Of a DNA stretch of 64,000 nucleotides, positions 62,201 to 64,000 are shown one piece after another. The stretch is from Pullulanibacillus camelliae (GTDB taxonomy: Bacteria > Bacillota > Bacilli > Bacillales > Sporolactobacillaceae). Position 1 is the first letter of the stretch; each line of letters starts with the position of its first letter. The translations under genes and the position numbers were made by a program. Location: contig NZ_BMIR01000017.1 in the NCBI RefSeq assembly GCF_014642655.1, positions 1 through 64,000 on the forward strand, given 5' to 3'. A model generated the notes under the pieces. The model saw nothing but the letters and a program-made list of their open reading frames with translations, searched no databases and had not been told where the DNA came from.

Positions 62201-62759
62201 AGATGTGGTGCTGACCTACTCAAAAGAATGGTTAGGTGAGTCGGCCGATCCTGCGGGTGTTCTCTATTTCCATGTCCATAATCCAATGTTGAATGAAACG
62301 GTGAAACCGACGGATGAAGCTTTTGAAGCACGCTTATTTAAGGAATTCAAGATGAAGGGTCTGCTCATTGAAGATGAGGAAGCGTTGACGTTAATGGATG
62401 AAGCCCTGACGTCAAAGCGTTCTGATATTATTCCTGCATCATTTAAGAAAGACGGGACGTTCACCAAGCAATCTTCTGTAGCAAATGATGAAGACTTTAA
62501 TGTGCTCCGTCAGTACGTCAGGGGAATGATGCAAAAGGTTGGGACTGAAATCACGGACGGAAATATCCACATTTCGCCTTATAAATTAAAGGATCGCACG
62601 CCCTGCACGTATTGCGCCTTTAAATCGCTTTGTCAATTTGATGCCACACAGCCAGAAAATAACTACCGCCTTCTAAAAAAGGCAGCGGATAACGATATCT
62701 TGGAGCAATTAAAAGCAAAATTTATGTCAGCGCAAGATAAGCAAGAGGGGGAAGAGTAG
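59247..62759 (+). CDS. addB: ATP-dependent helicase/nuclease subunit AddB
   Basis: Subunit of the AddAB enzyme that resects double-strand breaks to Chi for RecA loading. The 1170-aa protein has Walker A G-R-A-G-T-G-K-T at residues 8-15, a degenerate helicase core, and a C-terminal RecB-type nuclease domain (I-D-R-V-D near residue 946, I-I-D-Y-K-S near residue 960). The 4Fe-4S staple cysteines are C800 (N-S-C-P-F-A) and C1120, C1123 and C1129 (C-T-Y-C-A-F-K-S-L-C). ATG 59247 aligns with AddB N-termini; an in-frame extension to 59184 has no support. It ends three bases before addA. Confidence 0.96.
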   Translation: MSLRVMIGRAGTGKTNRCFKEIERELRQKPDGPPLIYLVPDQMTFHTEFSFAKLPDLDGMTRLDVYSFSRFALRILENVGGATRLHLNQVGLTMLLRKIMLANKHDLHIFQKAAEQQGFYDILHHAISEFKRYNLSAADLQVKWGLLKEAGTDPALLDKLHDLQLVYHELEMALLNKYVDSDDYLNIATEQLPKWQSLKEAEVWVDGFDSFTPQEQALLSVLMQHVKRMTVTLTLDRPYEEPAPSDLTLFRATAATCGRLFTLAREAEVPIEVPEILQDVWRFEARSLTHLEQSFEKRPFKQVPNDGAVRVFEAVNRREEIEATAREICRLVREGQLRYKDITVLVRDLSAYRDLFETIFADYHIPIFLDQKREMHHHPVIEFVRALLDIVLQNWRYEAVFRALKTDLLCPRDKKPQNMREAIAQLENYVLAFGIHGAHWKNSDPWEYRHYRGLSEVDVPQSSREKEMQRNLNDWRMALADPLIGFEKKIKKAKTVQEKCSELFLFLESLDVPGKLEALRAKAEEEGRLDEAREHDQVWGALIDCLDQLVEAAGDETLSLKSFSEVLGAGLDALQFALVPPALDQVLIGAIERTRTDGIKVTFILGVNEGILPAKPSEDSILSDEEREWLNGHEVELAPSGRDLLLNEEFYIYRAMTSASQRLYIFYPLASEDGQSLMPSSLISRMPRYFSELNVEFISGEPHEVTEEEQLNYILPSARTLGHVAAQIRRWQKGYPVSDHWWSAYNWFIQSEMWRPQTIRVLSSRFYVNLEERLPRETSQELYGTDIQASVSRMELFNSCPFAQFANYGLRLKERDVYRLEAPDIGELFHAAIKAMTEALLNDNKEWADLSQEECEALAVEQVERLAPRLQREILLSSARYHYLKRKMRDVVARVALAMNRHAKASGFSPVGIELPFGPNQPLPPLEFKLSNGCTMQIVGRIDRVDKGVTSRGLLLRIIDYKSSTKDLSLAEVYYGIALQMLAYLDVVLTYSKEWLGESADPAGVLYFHVHNPMLNETVKPTDEAFEARLFKEFKMKGLLIEDEEALTLMDEALTSKRSDIIPASFKKDGTFTKQSSVANDEDFNVLRQYVRGMMQKVGTEITDGNIHISPYKLKDRTPCTYCAFKSLCQFDATQPENNYRLLKKAADNDILEQLKAKFMSAQDKQEGEE

Positions 62760-62762
62760 ATC

Positions 62763-64000
62763 ATGAGCCTACAAAAGCCAAAGGACAGTCAATGGACGGA
62801 TGATCAATGGCAAGCCGTTGTGCAGAAGGGTCAGGATGTGCTAGTGGCTGCGGCGGCAGGTTCTGGTAAAACGGCTGTACTCGTCGAACGAATCATTAAA
62901 AAAATCACCGATCCCAAGGAGCCTGTGGATGTAGATCGCTTGTTGATTGTCACGTTTACGAATGCGGCGGCAACAGAAATGCGTGTCCGCATCGGTCAGG
63001 CATTGGAGAAGGAACTGACCAACAATCCAAGCGATCTTAGATTGCGGCATCAGCTTACATTACTAAATAAAGCGTTGATTACAACCTCACACTCCTTCTG
63101 TTTATCTGTGGTTCGACGTTATTATTACCAATTGGATATCGATCCGAGCTTTCGGATTGGTGATGAAGCAGAAATGGCTTTGATTCGCGAGGATGTTTTA
63201 GAGGGGCTTTTTGAGGATTATTATAGCGCTGAACATGCTGAGCGTTTTTATGAGCTGGTAGATCGCTATTCTAATGATCGCAGTGATTCAGAGCTTATGG
63301 GGCTCGTACAAAAGCTCTATACCTTTTCTCGCAGCCATCCTTGGCCAGAAGCTTGGCTGGATGAGATGGCAGCAGCGTATCGAGTGACTCCAGATACGTC
63401 AATTGATACGCTTCCATGGACCCCTGATTTAAAGCAGGCCGTGAAAGCCACTGTACAGGGCCTATTGGGGGTACTGGAGACAGCAGAAACGCTTGCCTCA
63501 GAGCCTGGTGGGCCTTACCCATATGTTGCTACACTCGAAGCTGATCGCGAGATGCTGCAAGCCATCTATACGGCAGCGCACGGACCTTGGGAGGCTCTCC
63601 ATCAAGCGTTTTCTCAGCTTTCCTTCACGAAGCTAAAGCCTTGTAAGGGTGACGATATTGATTCGACGTTAAAGGATCGGGTGAAAGGCCTAAGAGATGA
63701 GGTCAAAAAACGGCTGACTCAGCTTCAAGAGGAGTTATTTTCTAAATCTCCCGCTAGTTATTTAGAAGATCTTCAAGATATGGCTCCTTATGTTTATTTA
63801 TTGGTACAGCTTGTCAAGGATTTTTCAAAGCGCTATATGGCGGTGAAAAAAGAAAAGGCTGTGGTCGATTTTGATGATTTAGAGCATTTCACGCTTTCCG
63901 TTTTACGTGATGATGCGGCAAAGCCTGGGCATGAAGTCGCTTCAGAGGTGGCTAAGCAATATCGCGCCCAATTTACAGAAATACTTGTTGATGAATATCA
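62763..64000 (+). CDS. addA: ATP-dependent helicase/nuclease subunit AddA, N-terminal part
   Basis: UvrD-like helicase and nuclease partner of AddB. The first 412 codons are present, cut by the window end; full proteins are about 1,230 aa. Walker A A-A-A-G-S-G-K-T is at residues 30-37, motif Ia T-F-T-N-A-A-A-T-E-M near residue 63, motif Ic T-T-S-H-S-F-C near residue 106, and the last codons read V-D-E-Y-Q, the motif II Walker B. ATG 62763 follows AAGAGGGGGAAGAG inside the end of addB. No frameshift is seen in the visible part. Confidence 0.95.
   Translation, partial: MSLQKPKDSQWTDDQWQAVVQKGQDVLVAAAAGSGKTAVLVERIIKKITDPKEPVDVDRLLIVTFTNAAATEMRVRIGQALEKELTNNPSDLRLRHQLTLLNKALITTSHSFCLSVVRRYYYQLDIDPSFRIGDEAEMALIREDVLEGLFEDYYSAEHAERFYELVDRYSNDRSDSELMGLVQKLYTFSRSHPWPEAWLDEMAAAYRVTPDTSIDTLPWTPDLKQAVKATVQGLLGVLETAETLASEPGGPYPYVATLEADREMLQAIYTAAHGPWEALHQAFSQLSFTKLKPCKGDDIDSTLKDRVKGLRDEVKKRLTQLQEELFSKSPASYLEDLQDMAPYVYLLVQLVKDFSKRYMAVKKEKAVVDFDDLEHFTLSVLRDDAAKPGHEVASEVAKQYRAQFTEILVDEY

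Overview
The window looks like chromosomal DNA of a low-to-moderate GC, endospore-forming Firmicute of the order Bacillales. The evidence is the menaquinone operon, AddAB instead of RecBCD, a SigL-type sigma-54, a YcnK/YcnJ/YcnI copper locus, DUF1657 and GerPA/GerPF-like small proteins, an FMN riboswitch ahead of ribU, and strong AGGAGG ribosome sites with frequent TTG and GTG starts. I cannot name the genus. A Sporolactobacillaceae or Bacillaceae relative is a guess.

Layout. 0-3 kb: a decayed dhaK remnant, then glpFK behind a GlpP-type leader terminator. 3-9 kb: a sugar-acid cluster on the minus strand (two different enolase-superfamily enzymes, an MHS-family symporter, a LacI regulator) with three identical 12-bp operators. 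9-15 kb: small spore-type genes, an XRE-cupin regulator divergent from azlCD, an M48 protease, rpiA and ddl. At 14.87-14.98 kb a promoter, three hairpins and a terminator outline a small RNA with two CCTCC motifs. 15.9-22.8 kb: a LacI regulator and a complete five-gene family-5 ABC importer. 22.8-28.2 kb: a 3D-domain secreted protein with a WalR-like box, a thioesterase, riboswitch-controlled ribU, a PadR regulator and menA. 28.5-35 kb: menF-menD-menH-menB-menE, tightly coupled, with no menC. 35-41.5 kb: decayed DNA (IS1380 and IS1182 remnants, a broken lipoprotein gene, repeats) around rpoN and an ECF sigma/anti-sigma pair. 41.5-47.6 kb: sodC and a copper-uptake cluster. 47.6-59 kb: transporters, OsmC, KtrB, an NhaC-like antiporter, Dps, a UDG-like unknown protein, a cyclophilin, a GNAT protein and a rhodanese. 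59.2-64 kb: addB and the first third of addA, cut by the window end.

The least explained signal is a set of dispersed non-coding repeats. Family B (about 160 bp; five copies) carries a hairpin with compensatory changes, and its three copies with an intact left end start at the T-tract of a rho-independent terminator, in the terminator's orientation. One sits between the FMN-riboswitch terminator and ribU, and another directly follows the candidate small RNA. Family C (about 65 bp; three copies) is a near-identical hairpin whose T-run always faces the preceding gene, so it looks like a dispersed terminator cassette. Family D (GC-rich, up to about 290 bp) and two large composite elements (24.3 and 40.9 kb) share modules. 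No protein-based defence system, CRISPR array, tRNA, rRNA or complete mobile element was seen.
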